Shown: positions 24,775-37,020 of the stretch, piece after piece
Position numbering within the stretch: position 1 is the stretch's first letter
Layout of the letters: each line of letters opens with the position of its first letter
Assembly (NCBI RefSeq): GCF_026914265.1
Contig: NC_069138.1
Location: forward strand, 33,520,131-33,584,130
DNA: 64,000 nucleotides
From: Mya arenaria
Lineage: Eukaryota > Mollusca > Bivalvia > Myida > Myidae
Reading direction: 5' to 3'
Notes under the pieces: model-generated
What the model was told of the DNA's origin: nothing
Seen by the model: the letters and a program-made list of their open reading frames with translations, nothing else
The model's database searches: none
Translations under genes and position numbers: made by a program

Positions 24775-25319
24775 CTGCTTATTTATTGTCTGCAATATGC
24801 TTGTGTTATTAGTTTTGTTAATAGCGTATAATAATCAATGATAGTACACATCTTATCATTATTGATAATTTTATATTTACTGTCAACAAATAGAAAAAGT
24901 ATTATTATATTCAATGTTAGTATACTTCTTATCATTATTGTTATTAATATATTGCCTATTATCAAATAAATAAAGTATAATTGTAGTCAATGTTAGTATA
25001 ATTATTGTCATTATTGTTACAAATATAATTCCTGACATTAAATAAATATTTGGAAAGTTATTACTTCTTGTTTTTAATTAATCATATATACATTGAAGTT
25101 GATGTATAAATTCAAAAAAAATGGGAGCGTTTTGACCAGCTACAGGGGACGTTTTGACCTGGGGACGTTTTGACTGTAAATCGTTTACACGATACAGTCT
25201 TAAGTTTTGATTGTATCTCTATGAAACTTGTACAGTATTTAGATCCATTAGAGCTCGGTTCCTTTCGAAAACCAGCCAGATCCGCCAGTGCATGCCTAGA
25301 TTATGGGCCTTGAAAGTTT
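24775..25319. other. AT-rich 3' flank of the MULE gene
   Basis: Three diverged copies of a block of about 115 bases ('tcaatgttagtat', 'cttatcattattg', 'caaataaata') follow the stop codon, with several AATAAA signals, then two 'ggggacgttttgac' iterations near 25,140. Probably the 3' untranslated part and element tail. Confidence 0.4.
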
Positions 25320-26392
25320 AAAAAAATACTATTTTTAGCTAACCTAGTTTTAGCCAGGTCTGCATGAGCGAATTCTTTTTTAGCCAAGTTTACATGTAAA
25401 GTCATGACTAGGATTAAGAGGAGTCAAGTTGCTTTTTGGTTCTGCAGTTGATTTTGTGAATAACTCTGTCTTGTTCTTGTTGAAAGCCCAAAGGCCATTT
25501 TTAGCTCCGAGTGTCTGTAGTTCGCGCATTCATCTATTAAACCAATATTGGTTGTGAATGTATGTTAAAAGTATGCACCTGGGGTCATTACTGACCACGT
25601 CCAGGGTTCACAGGTTTGATAAACTTAAATTGGGGAATATTTGAAAATCTTTTTGTGTGTTCGCGCATCCATCTCAGCACATGTGCTTGTAAATGTTTGT
25701 TCAAATTATGCCCCTGGGGGTCATTACTGGCCATCCCCCGGTGTTCACAAGTTTGGTATACCTAAATTGGGAATGTTTGAAAATCTTTTGTCGGAACCAG
25801 CTATGCAGACACTTGCTATTTTGAATAAGGCACCATTTAGTTGTCTGCTACCATGGTTGTTCAAATTATGACCCTGGGGTCAGAACTGGCACTGCCCCTG
25901 GGGTCACATGTTTTCTAGAGACTTTTTTTAAGATTTTTTTTAAATCTTCCACAAGGCTCATTCCTGAAAATATCCCCCTGGGGCCAAAGCTGGCCCCACC
26001 CCTTTTGACCTGTTTTTATTTCTAAAGTACAGCAAAGATATTTAGACCATGTCAACACTTGCATCAATGTTGTCCTCGTATGCCCTTGACTTTTACCTTT
26101 CAACCAACTTTTATTTTTAAAACTACAGACATTTTGACCATGAAAACAGTTTTGAAAGCATTTTTTAATCAGATGACCTTTACTTGGCACATATTAAAAT
26201 AGTTCATGCAACTTATCTGCTTACAACACTTTCTGTCCTCAGACGTTGAACGTGCAACGTTTTTAGGTAAACCATATACACAACGTGTACTATATGTCTG
26301 TTGCCTTTTACCCATACATAAATGCTCTGGATTAAAAATGACCACAAGAGCCATGCCAGTAGAGCATAGGCCCTTATGGGCCTCTTGTTCTA
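25320..26392 (+). mobile_element. Helentron-like dispersed repeat, 3' end at 26,389
   Basis: Degenerate units of about 115-150 bases ('gcccctggggtcatta', 'ttcacaggtttgata', 'tgaaaatcttt') run through the region. The plus-strand end is a hairpin GGCCC-TTAT-GGGCC (26,369-26,382) followed directly by TCTTGTT. The same hairpin plus TCTTGTT ending is seen on the elements at 12-16 kb. The 5' boundary is not resolved. Confidence 0.5.
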
Positions 26393-26399
26393 ATAATTG

Positions 26400-26830
26400 A
26401 AGAGAAAACCAAAATTGATATTTTTTTTCCATTTCCGTTTTTTAATTATATCCACGGAATACAAAACACGGAAACTATTTATTTAAACCTTTTTTCTGAT
26501 TTTTTGTTTTACAAAGTGTAAAACGAAAAACAAGCTATCCTGTATATACCGTTTTTCGTTTTTCTTATGACTAAATGGAAAACCAAAATTGATAGGCTTT
26601 TTCTTTTTCATGAATTCAATTTTACTAACGGAAATCAAGACAAGAAATATGAATTATGATTCATTGATACCGTTTTTCGATTTTTGTTTTACAAAGCGCA
26701 AAACGAAAAACGAGTGGCGCTGCGATTTCCTTTTTTCACATGTACATGATGACGTCACCATATAAGTTAACGCCTAGAAAACTACATAAGGGGCGATATT
26801 TCCAGATGCCTTTCAAGAATCTTTTGTTCA
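26400..26830. repeat. Dispersed repeat rich in CGTTTTTCGTTTT
   Basis: Related to 55,640-56,000 and 57,275-57,400 (shared 'acaaagcgc', 'acgaaaaacgagtggcgc' and 'ggaaatcaagacaagaaat'). It also provides the uninterrupted version of the site into which the 967-base element at 56,304 inserted. No coding. Confidence 0.7.
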
Positions 26831-26864
26831 TTTTCTGCAAACTTTAATATTTTTGCAGACTTTA

Positions 26865-26954
26865 TTTTCAAAAAAGTAGGAAAAGTGTGAGCTTTTTAGA
26901 AAAAATAGGAAAAAGTAGGAAGCTGTTAAAAAGGTAGGAACGCTGGAAGGCCTG
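26865..26954. mobile_element. Solo terminal region of a hAT-like element
   Basis: The reverse complement starts CAGGCCTTCCAGCG and is followed by repeated TCCTACTTTTT. This mirrors the end of the hAT at 27,218-31,392 (CAGGCTTTCTACTG plus CCCTAC repeats). The matching opposite end was not found. Confidence 0.5.
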
Positions 26955-27217
26955 AATTTTGGGAACTTGAGTCAGGGATAAAGGTCATATTCAAACTTTG
27001 AAAGTATTGGTACACAGGGACAGGAAAATAGTGGTTTTAATCAAGGTGATTTTGAAGTAAGTTTTGTTTAGGAGCCTGCATATTTACGGTGTGGCCAAGT
27101 AGGTAGTGTGCAGTTTGGTTGTAGCGTTAAGCTCGATCACTACAGAAGTCCGGGGAAGAGGGCGTGCTACAGGTCATTGAAACGGGCAACGGCGTCAAGT
27201 ACGCGTGGAGTCATTCG
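26955..27217. other. Spacer between two hAT ends
   Basis: A 61-codon frame from 27,108 runs into the hAT terminus and has no recognised family. Nothing else is seen. Confidence 0.4.
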
Positions 27218-30200
27218 CAGGCTTTCTACTGCCTCTACCAAAAAAACTAGGGAAAAAGTAGGGCATTTTTTTACCAAAAGTAGGGCAAAGTAGGGATTTC
27301 TGATGTTAAAAAGTAGGGATAAAGTAGGAATTTCTTACCGTTTTAGTTAAGACTTACCATCACCAAGACCACATCAGGCTGTGTGTATCTTCAGTTCAGT
27401 CCATGCTTGAAAGACAGGCACCTGAAATTGTTTTTTTATTTCTCTTTAAATACAAGTGCACCAATACAAAATGTTATTTACAATGCTAAGGACAAATATA
27501 ATCAGCAAAACAAACATACAATGAGTATATCTAGCACATAGTTTTAAGAACATTCACATTAGTAAGGCGAGAGCTATTAGATCCTAGTCTATTACATAGT
27601 CAAGGTAAATGCAAACTGTGAATACCAACACCAGGATGTACACTAAAAGCTATATGAACAGGACTGCATGTTAATGTATGAGCTACATGTACATGTAGGT
27701 TAAACTGATGTATATTCATGTTAATATGTTGCATAACATTATAATATATTGCAAGGGCAAAGGTTATGTCAAACATGCCACAGTGTAGTATTTAAACAAT
27801 CTAACTACAACAAGAGGTACAAGTAGGTTACATGTATGCATGCTTCAGTACACTGCCAAATGTTAATGTTAAATGTTACATGTACATATACATACAATTT
27901 GTGATTTATTTGCTTGAGTTGTGTCCCTTTTCTTTCTGTGAGTAGCTTGCAATCAATTTACTCTTTTTACATTCAATGTCATTTCTTTGACTTCTACAAG
28001 CCTCCAATGCACCAGTGGCTTTCTCAATTTTACTCCTTGCCACATCAAGCAATGCATGGGCAATGTCTATTTCTTTGAGGTCTTTTTTCTTGATGGCACT
28101 TGCCAATCTGTCATTTGCTTCCTTGAAAAGACTATTTGCTTTGTGCATATCTTCTTGAAGGTCTGCTTCATTTTTCTTCACTTCTTTCTCTTTTTCTGAG
28201 TTTTTTTTTTCTGTCCTCATTCTTTTTGATTGCATTCATTTCCATTTCCTTCTGCCTCTTCTGCTCAAGCTGAGCCTTTTTAAGCAAGTCTGTCTCCTGT
28301 TTTTCTTCATCTAGTCTTTTCAGATACTTTTTATGAGATTCAGCAACATACTTCATCATTGTCTTGGTTATGGGTACAGCAGTTACGTTTCCACCATACT
28401 GTGCCACAGCATCTCTGGTAAGCCTCAAGGCATTGAGGGCTTTCTCAGAAAGAAGAGTTCGTTCAGATGTTAGAATCTTCTTATTCACAGACAAACTTCG
28501 TTCAACGTCTGCATTCCCATGGGTAAGACATAAACATGACAGCACCAATTTCTGCAAAGTTGGAAATTTGGGGTTTCCACTTGCAGACTTTTTGCCGAGG
28601 ACATCGTTCCAGAAGTGATCAACTCTTCAACTCATCCTTGTTGGTATATACAATACTACTTTCTATTGCTTCATTCCTGTACAGTTTCCACTCATCAGTT
28701 ACCATAACAACCTCATTTGCTGTGATACTTGGCATTTCTTGTGCAAGCTCCCTCACATACTTCATGGCTGTGTTTTGCTCTCTCACTTCTGGGTGCAGAC
28801 ACTGTGCATACTTTACCACTTTCTGGGACAATGGTAGCTTCTTCCTAAGATATTTAGCTACTTCTATGTAGAACTGTTGCATCCCTCTCAGAAGTGGTTT
28901 CCTTCTCTCTTCACTAAGTGAACCCAAGGCTTCTTTACTCTCCCCCGTTTCCATATGTTTCATGTCTTGTAGATTCTCTTGTCAAGGTCAATGTCAATCA
29001 ACTTTTTACTGCAGGCATTTCTGACTAGGTCATCCTTCACAAATCTGTTCATGACTTTTCTTAGAAGGTCTGTCGATTCTGAGTGAAGCTGATGAATCAA
29101 TGGCTTCTGTTTCTGGAAAAGCTTCAAGAAAGGATTGAACAATGGTCCACAGCTGATGATGAACAAAAGCTGGATGTAAATTTCATGGGAAGACAATCCC
29201 TGGCAGATCCTTTTGTACCTTTCATTCTTTTTTAGGAAGTGGCTGGTGCGGTTGTTTTGACTGACTTGTGGGAGGTCCTTCAAAAAGTATTGCTTGCAAG
29301 CATCCCAATTGTTCCTAAGACGTTCCAAGGCAGGGATAAGAGTTAACCAACGACACTGCACATGTCTAACAAACACATCACCAGTGAGGTCCATATTCTC
29401 TAGTGTTTGTGCAAAATCTTCTTTCTGACAAGGGTGACTTTTAAACCACTGGAACAAGTCAACAGCCAGCCCCTCAACATCTTCCCCAAAGACATCAATG
29501 CCTTTTCTAAAGGCATTGTGCACCACATGTAAAGTACATGGTGTAAATTCAAAAAGCCCTTGAAGGCCATTTGATTTCAGGTGTTGATCAACAAGATTCC
29601 AAATGTTCTTGTTAACATTTGGCCCATCACTACCAATGCTCATTAACTGATGGAGTGGCAACTTTATTCCATCCTCTACCTACAAACTGTTTAATAGCTC
29701 CTCAGCTACATCCTCTTCAGGAGCATGTCCAAACATTATGGCTTTGAAGAAATGTGTCACAATTTCTCCCCTTTCTGCACTCCAAAACCTTAATAAGACA
29801 TCACATTGTTTGATGCCTTGTGAATTTCCAGTCTCGTCGAACTGCAATGTATATGGCACCTTGCTTTCGATGATTTTTTTACAGAGATTTGTCCTAAAGA
29901 ATGGCCCCAATCCATCAGAAAGCATGTATGAGACTTAAGATTTGCTCATAGAAAACTTTTCACTGATTGCCCCTGGAAACATTGCTGCAAATAATTCTGG
30001 TAAGTCATCACAAGCACTAAATGTAAAACCAGCTGCTGCAACTTTCATGGCCCACAGTATTTCAGCTGTCATTACTTGATCTTTCTGTGGCTTAGTTAGC
30101 AGAGGAATCTCTTTCACCCCCACATCCCCACCACCTTGTGATGTTGTAGGTTTATTCTTTGAAACATTGAAAAACATTTGAGTGCTGCTTGTGCTGATCT

Positions 30201-31392
30201 TCATCTGGGCAATGTCCTTATGCTTTTGGCCCTCAGCATGGTGCAATATCTGTACAGCACCATTATTGCCACATTGAATTGTTTTCTTACACAAAAAGCA
30301 GTAGCCAGCAAAGTCTGAGGAAGAGTCTTTTGCACACCATGTTCTTAGCAGATGGCCATTACAGTCTGTCTTCCCAAGCCAAGAATGGTTAAATTTTGTC
30401 TTTCCGTGCGGCATTATTTCTGGTTAGTTTTGACAAACATGCATAGTTACACCTGTAAATACAATCTAGCTGAGAAACAAGCCTAACCCAAGCTTGCTAC
30501 CAGATTGTTGTGCATTATTGTCAACATGACAATGAAATGATTTGAATTTTTAAGACCTGTCATTTTCATGATTAAGCTTAACATTATATCATGTTGACAA
30601 AATGCACAACCATCTGATGGATAGTGATGAAGCAATACCAAGATATTTGCACATGTTAGATTTTTGTTAAGTGACAATTAAAAGCTTGGAATCTAAATTG
30701 ATAAGTCACACTGCTGCAACTTTACTCAGACACAAGAGCAATTGGTCAATGCAGTGTTTGATACCCACAGCTGCCAATGCTTTAATCACATTTCAATGTT
30801 TTATTTAAACCTTGTAAAATTTTTGATTGATGACTTTGTTTTAAAAATTCAAGTAACATGTACATATATGGTCTAATAGACATGGGGAAAATAATACAAA
30901 CACAAATGAAACCAATAAAAAAATATGTTCTTTTGAATCAGTACAGCATGGCAACTGTGGAATCCCTCAGCTAATGCATCATTGGGAATATTTATAAACC
31001 TAATTTAGACATTAATAAGCACTTGGCAGTGTTAAACTAGACTGAAGCATGCATTCATTTACAAGAGGAACACGGAAATTATAAAATAGTAGTTATTTAA
31101 ACAATCAGTATGGTTTCATGTATTTACCTCATAGCCAGAATGTTGCTGAATGTTTTGCCAAGGCACCATGAGTCTTTCAAGGATGGACATCACAAGGAGA
31201 CACACACACACACCTGAACAACTCATCAATTGCAACTGAAAATACAACAGAAATACCATTTTAAATATCTTCTTTTTTCATTTCATTTCAAAATGAAAAA
31301 GTAGGGATAGTAGGGCTATTTCAGAAAAAAGTAGGGCAAAGTAGGGATCAAAAGAAAAAGGTAGGGAAAAGTAGGGACCAGTAGAAAGCCTG
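27218..31392 (-). mobile_element. hAT DNA transposon, 4.2 kb, defective
   Basis: Exact 14-base TIRs: CAGGCTTTCTACTG at 27,218-27,231 and its complement at 31,379-31,392. Exact 6-base TSD CATTCG at 27,212-27,217 and 31,393-31,398. Inside each end is a cluster of AGTAGGG motifs (27,240-27,335 and 31,300-31,378), in the same strand orientation at both ends. The paralogous DNA at about 54,413 carries the unoccupied site (attcggactcc). The interior 27,340-27,905 and 30,415-31,300 is non-coding. The transposase is broken, so any movement would need help in trans. Confidence 0.9.
27906..30414 (-). pseudogene. hAT transposase, single exon, five breaks
   Basis: Reading from ATG 30,414: a CxxC...HH...H zinc finger (YCFLCKKTIQC to HHAEGQKH); a hAT N-terminal block (EILWAMKVAAAGFTFSACDD); the first acidic site in LQFDETG; the second in SIGSDGPNVN; and the C-terminal dimerisation block LSCLCLTHGNADVERSLS with the catalytic Glu. 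A long charged coiled-coil-like tail (KKKDLKEIDIAHALLDVARS) follows. Breaks: TAA at 29,937-29,935; TAG at 29,682-29,680; a one-base loss near 28,975; a two-base loss near 28,620 just before DHFWNDV; and slippage in the ten-base A run at 28,210-28,201. All are small, so the copy died recently. It is the only coding unit of the 27,218-31,392 element. Confidence 0.88.
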
Positions 31393-32284
31393 CATTCGGA
31401 CTCCACACACTTGAACCAGCCAAATTGCGTTCATACCCCGATAATGACATCAATCCCGCATTTAAGTTTTCCCTAATATTTATCTGGACCAATCCCAGCT
31501 TACCATTCAATTCTAGGGATACCACTTGAGGTCTTTATTAAGCAGTTATTTAGCACGTCTTGCTTCGCCAACAGCTGATAATGAACTCCCAGAGATCTGT
31601 TCGCGCGCCAGTGGCGTTAACACTTCATGTGTTAACACTTGCACTACAGCAATTCATTTCCTAATTAACTTTATATTTAATTAATATTTTATTTTCATAG
31701 CAAATTTTCATATAAAAACACTTATAATGCAGATAACAGTTCTTGGTGTCGGATGGTATCGAACCCTTGTCGGAAAATTCAATAAAATTAATAGTCAAAC
31801 ACCTTTATCGATCAGGAAAACAAGAAATTAGAAAACAACTACTGGATTTTCAAAGCTATTGGTAGCATAACCTGATAATATCATGTGCCAACATTTTGCT
31901 GAACCTCTTTGCTAGCAATCTAATTCGTCAATTTCAAACACATAATTTTAGCCTATTCCAACATTTGTCGTAAGGTTCCAGCTGTCAATATCTTAGCTTT
32001 AATCCTCGAATGATTCGCCACCCTTTACTTCATAATAAAAAATAAGGAAAAGGTGCAGGCGCATTTTACAAAAACATGAAATAGTCCCTTGAAGGTCAGC
32101 ATTTGTCACCTTTACACTTCCAGTATTCTTCGCTCAAGTCGCTTTAAACTGCTGTCATCTTGGAGGAAATCAATATGTATTTTCCGATAATTAACTATAA
32201 GGCAGGTTAATTATGAATAGTGAAACACCGCACCAGAACATATGCATTCAGTGATTAAACATCATAAAGAATATCCAGTGAACT
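31393..32284. repeat. Duplicated segment copy A, left piece
   Basis: Similar in the same orientation to 54,413-55,550 (shared 'attcggactccac', 'aattgcgttcatacc', 'gttaacacttcatgtgt', 'ggttcttggtgtc' and 'gtcgctttaaa'). It continues at 37,021 after the long-TIR element. No coding is recognised. Confidence 0.8.
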
Positions 32285-32555
32285 GGGGATGAGCAAAAAA
32301 AGTCAGGTGACCACAAATGCAAACGCCAGTAGTATTTTGGCTCGATTGATCGTCAATCAAAGTAGGTTTCTTATCGATATTTTTGTTATACGCGAGAGTT
32401 CGTTCAAATGACATAGCGCAAAAAAGAATGCTTTGTTTTGTCTTTCGATCGGTGTATTGGTCACCATTCATGTCTGCATAGTTTCCGAGAACACTTCGAT
32501 ACAAATTGTGTCCATGACTGCCAACGCACATATTAAGATAAATTGCCACATTTTT

Positions 32556-34141
32556 AACCAGGTTTTCAACGAAAACCGGGTTATTAGAATGAGGTTGTCG
32601 TCGGGCGGGCGGGCGTCAAACATCGGTTTCTGTTCAATAACTTTAGTTAGCATTGATAGATATTGATGAAACTTGGTGTGTAGGTAGCTTATGGTAAGAG
32701 CTAGCTTGGGATTGCTTTTGAGGGGGGTGGGGCTAAGGTCAAGGTCACTGTTACTAAAAATAGAAAAATGGTTTCTGTCCAATAACTTTAGTAATCATTG
32801 ATAGATATTGACGAAATTTGGTGTGTAAGTTGCTTATGTAAAGAGCTAGCTTGGGAGTGCTTTTGAGTGGGGAGGGGCTTAGTTCAAGGTCACTATTACT
32901 TAAAATAGAAAAATGGTCAAGGTCACTGTTACTTAAAAAAGAAAAATGGTTTCTGCCCAATAACTTTAGTTAGCATAGACAGATATTGATGAAACTTGGT
33001 GTGTAGGTTGCATATGTACAGACCTAGCTTGGGATTGCTTTAGAGGGGGGTGGGGCTAAGATCAAGGTCGCCTGTTACTAAAAATAGAAAAATGGTTTCT
33101 GCCTAATAACTTTAGTTAGGATTGATAGATATTGACGAAAGTTGGTGTGTAGGTAGCTTATGTGAAGAGCTAGCTTGGGATTGCTATTGAGGGGGGAGGG
33201 GCTAAGGTCAAGGTCACTGTTACTTAAAATAGAAAAATGGTTTCTGCCCAATAACTTTAGTTAGCATTGACCGATATTGATGAAACATGGTGTGTAAGTT
33301 GCTTATGTGAAGAGCTAGCTTGGGATTGCTATTGAGGGGGGAGGGGCTAAGGTCAATGTCACTATTATTTAAAATAGAAAAATGGTCAAGGTCACTGTTA
33401 CTAAAAATAGAAAAATGGTTTCTGCTCAATAACTTTAGTTAGCATTGACCGATATTGATGAAACTTGGTGTGTAGGTAGCACATGTACAGACCTAGCTTG
33501 GGATTGCTTTTGAGGGGGTTGGGGCTCAGGTCAAGGTAGCCTGTTACTAAAAATAGAAAAATGGTTTCTGCCCAATAACATAAGTTAGCATTGATAGATA
33601 TTGATGAAACTTAGTGTGTAGGTAGCTTATGTGAAGAGCTAGCTTGGAATTGCTTTTGAGTGGGGAGGGGCTAAGGTCAAAGTCACTATTACTAAAAATA
33701 GAAAAATGGTTTCTGCCCAATAACTTTAGTTAGCATTGACCGATATTGATGAAACTTGGTGTGTAGGTAGCTTATGTACAGACCTAGCTTGGGATTGCTT
33801 TTGAGGGGGTAGGGGTCAAGGTCACTGTTACTAAAAATAGAAAAATGGTTTCTGCCCAATAACTTTAGTTAGCATTGATAGCTATTGATGAAACTTAGAG
33901 CGAAGGTAGCTTATGTGAAGAGCTAGCTTGGGAGGTGGGGTCAAGGTCACTGTTCCTAAAAATAGAAATATGTTTTTCTGCCAAACAACTTAGTTAGAAT
34001 TGATGGATAGTGATGAATCTTAGTGTGAATATAGCTTATATGAAGCTGCAGATTGAACTTGCTCATAAAACAAATTAATTGGCTATAATTTCTGATTGCC
34101 CATAACAAAAATCTGGTTTCGTCGCATTGCGGCGCTTCTAG
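32556..34141 (-). mobile_element. Tandem-repeat element inside the left TIR
   Basis: It interrupts the TIR between 'aattgccacattt' and 'tcagttgttcaata'; the right TIR is uninterrupted there. The left end is a hairpin (AACCAGGTTTT/AAAACCGGGTT), then a core of about nine units of 145 bases (some 178), each with 'aataactttagttagcattg' and 'aggtcaaggtcactg', and a unique end 'ctggtttcgtcgcattgcgg'. The structure resembles bivalve pearl or Helentron-derived elements with minisatellite cores; the family is inferred. Confidence 0.65.
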
Positions 34142-34670
34142 TTTCAATTGTTTTGACTTTCAGTTGTTCAATAATGGCTTTTATTTGTTTTATGAATATT
34201 TTGTGCGATGCAATTTGTACAAACAAACGCAATTTCTGAAGTATTTAAATTTGGCAAACGCACGTTGGCATTTTCATAAGGCAAACGTACGTAGTCTACC
34301 TAAAATGACAAACGCACGTAGGCATCTTATATAAAAATAGTAATAATGAGTTATCGTATATGTCGAAAGCTTTTAAAACTTTTTATTCTTTCTATATCCA
34401 TAACTATTGCTGTAAGATTTTTGAATTTATATTTCATTATTTTGATCATAATGCTTACGGTCATATGCATAAGGGAAAGTGAAACGCTTTATGTCGTTTT
34501 ACTTAGCTAGATAAGCCATCTTTTAGGATTTTAATAAGACTTTGTTTGCACGAGACTTTATGAAAATGCCTTTACAGATGATATTCTTTTAACAAACTAC
34601 AATTTGTGTAATATATTTTGCGAAGTAAATCAAGTGGCGCTTAATTAATGAATGACGGTGTCTGTTTCAG

Positions 34671-35260
34671 TGATGTCATTTGTTTGCCACGTTTGTGGGA
34701 ATGCGTTGAAAACGACATGGGGGTTGAAATTGCATTAGCGTCGCCATGACGGTGTGAAAGCATTTACATGCTGTTAGAAACAGTTACCACGGAGAGCTTG
34801 ACGCGCCATATGTAAGTGTATTCTAGTATTAATACTTATATTAAGTGCTTATATTATTATTGTTTTATTCTATATTATTCTATAATTAAGCAATTATCTA
34901 CCAGTCACAAGAACAGGCGTTTTTATTAAAGGTTACCAAAATATTGCAATTACAAGTATTTTAATTGCATACTTTTAAAGGCATACATGTATTTATACAG
35001 GTGCACCACACATGGATCCAATAAGCAGTTTCTGTGCCCGAAATGCATGCAGGAGGTCACCACACATACGTACCTGAACAGGCATTTGCGAGGAGAAGAT
35101 GGCACGAAACGTTATACGTTCGACATGTGTGGGATTTCAATGGAGGAGAAATGGACCTGAAGGCTCATATGGACGACCATACTGGCGACAAATCATACCA
35201 GTGCGCTGAATGTGGGAAATGTTATCGACATAGAAGTAGTGCAAGCAAAAGCTATTAAAC
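34671..35260 (+). pseudogene. C2H2 zinc-finger gene fragment, two exons, degraded
   Basis: Exon A (34,671-34,811; acceptor TGTTTCAG, donor GTAAGT) encodes FVCHVCGNALKTTWGLKLH and a stop, then a second finger tail TTESLTRH in another frame. Exon B (35,001-about 35,258; acceptor TTATACAG) continues KQFLCPKCMQEVTTHTYLNR, then RYTFDMCG, and in a shifted frame MDLKAHMDDHTGDKSYQCAE, CGKCYRHRSS. At least four finger modules with TG-type linkers are recognisable. At least one stop and two frameshifts show decay. Exons and the intron sit entirely between the long TIRs, as expected for gene-fragment capture at the DNA level rather than retrocopying. Confidence 0.7.
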
Positions 35261-36639
35261 ACACCAAATAAAACATCAAATTTTAGATAATAAGTATCTT
35301 TCATGGCCGGGAGTGCAAGTTTCATTCCAACCCGAACATAGAGTGTATTGCGGAAGCGGGGTTTACCGTGTTTCCGTAAAACACCCTGCGAGAGTGGTTG
35401 GATGAAACTATCTTACACGAGCGGCGATGATCCTTGAAAAACCTGGAAATCTTGTGTGCGTAGTGAATATAATGTGCGTATAGATTTGTAATAATTCGTG
35501 GTTGTTATGGATATGCGTGCAGTGATTCAGGTTATGTTTGTTATGATTAAATATTTATAGTTCTAAAAAGAGGACGGCGTTATTTCTTGAATGGAGTGCG
35601 AAAACGTTTCTACTGCTCCATTTGAAGCGAGAAATAATCAATTTCGATTTTTAAAATTGCCACGAAACAATGTTTCTATGATGCTACAGACGACTGTCGT
35701 CTACAAGGGAGGTAAGTGTGTGATGTCGATTGAAATAAATGAATTCCATACGGGTACTTGTTTTATCTTGGCCCTTGCCAAATTTTTAGGTCAACTTATC
35801 TGATGTGGAAGAAAGTAGAATCTCAGGCAGATCATAACAAAGGTATTGTTTATTAATTAATCGTTATGTTATTTGATTACTTATCTTTGATTTTATCTGA
35901 TTATCTGTGATCGCTTTTATTGTCAATCATTTTATTCAATGTATAAAACTAATCTAAGATATACAGTTATTGAATAAATAAAGAAAATTTCCATTATAAT
36001 GCCTTTATTTCTGTAAAACAGCATATATACATAAAGTTCAAAGAGTATTTTCAGTGATATAAACATTGTTCCGGGTAAAGCATACATTGTCATTGTATCA
36101 TCGCAATATCATTTTATGGTTATCATTATCACAATAACTGTCATTAACAATTATCATGACAGTATTATCATCACAACACGAAGAATGGTTAAATAAAAGG
36201 TTCATTAAAGATGTTTAAATTATGTTCAAATGAAACGTTTATCCATATGCGATCTGTTACTAGCATCTTAGAATCGTTGCGTCTGGCCACACCAATGGTT
36301 CCCTTCTGTAATGCCTTTCTGTTTATCAAAACAGTCTTGTACTGTACTGTACTCCGACTCTGTATCAAACATGTGGTTCCTGAAATGTGACATTTATAAT
36401 ACAACAGCTGTTCTAAATGTTCGAGATAAACATTTAACAAGCATTGTTAAGTTAGTTAAGTCTGTATACCACCAGTATTGCCGGATGAAAGTTTGTTCGA
36501 GAACTCATATTTCCCGCAACACTCCCGCATAATATCGTGTCAATGTTTGTTACGTACCATAAATTTGTATAACTTTCATAATGATGGATATTTAATAATA
36601 AAGCGGATACATATCGTCAATATCTTTAACACATTTTCT
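35261..36639. other. Interior of long-TIR element, unassigned
   Basis: Contains the foldback at 35,302-35,430 and a block at 35,660-35,722 that reappears inverted at 38,886-38,970 ('atgatgctacagac', 'caagggaggtaa'). No gene was recognised. Confidence 0.45.
35302..35430. mobile_element. Foldback MITE of about 129 bases, copy 1
   Basis: Inverted arms from 'catggccgggagtg...' to '...cgagcggcgatg', with a central 'attgcggaag...tttccgtaaaaca' hairpin. Same family as 39,251-39,383. Confidence 0.65.
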
Positions 36640-37020
36640 GTTTTAAAGGCTAACGAAATATTCGTTTGCTTCTTATTATAGATGCCTACGTGCGTTTGCC
36701 ATTTTAGGTAGAGTACGTACGTTTGCCAAATTTGAAATACATATTGCATCGAACAAAGTTTTCATAACGCAATTAAAAACAATTATTGAACAACTGAAAA
36801 ACAAACATTTGAATAAAATGTGGCAATTTATCAAAATATGTGACAATAAAATACTACCGATCGAAAGACAAAACAATGCATTCTTTTTTGCGCTATGTCA
36901 TTTAAAGAACTCTCGCGTATGACAAAAATATCGGTAAGAAACTTACCTTTATTGACGATCAATCGAGCCAAAATACTACTGGCGTTTGCATTTGTGGTCA
37001 CCGGACTTTTTTTGCTCATC

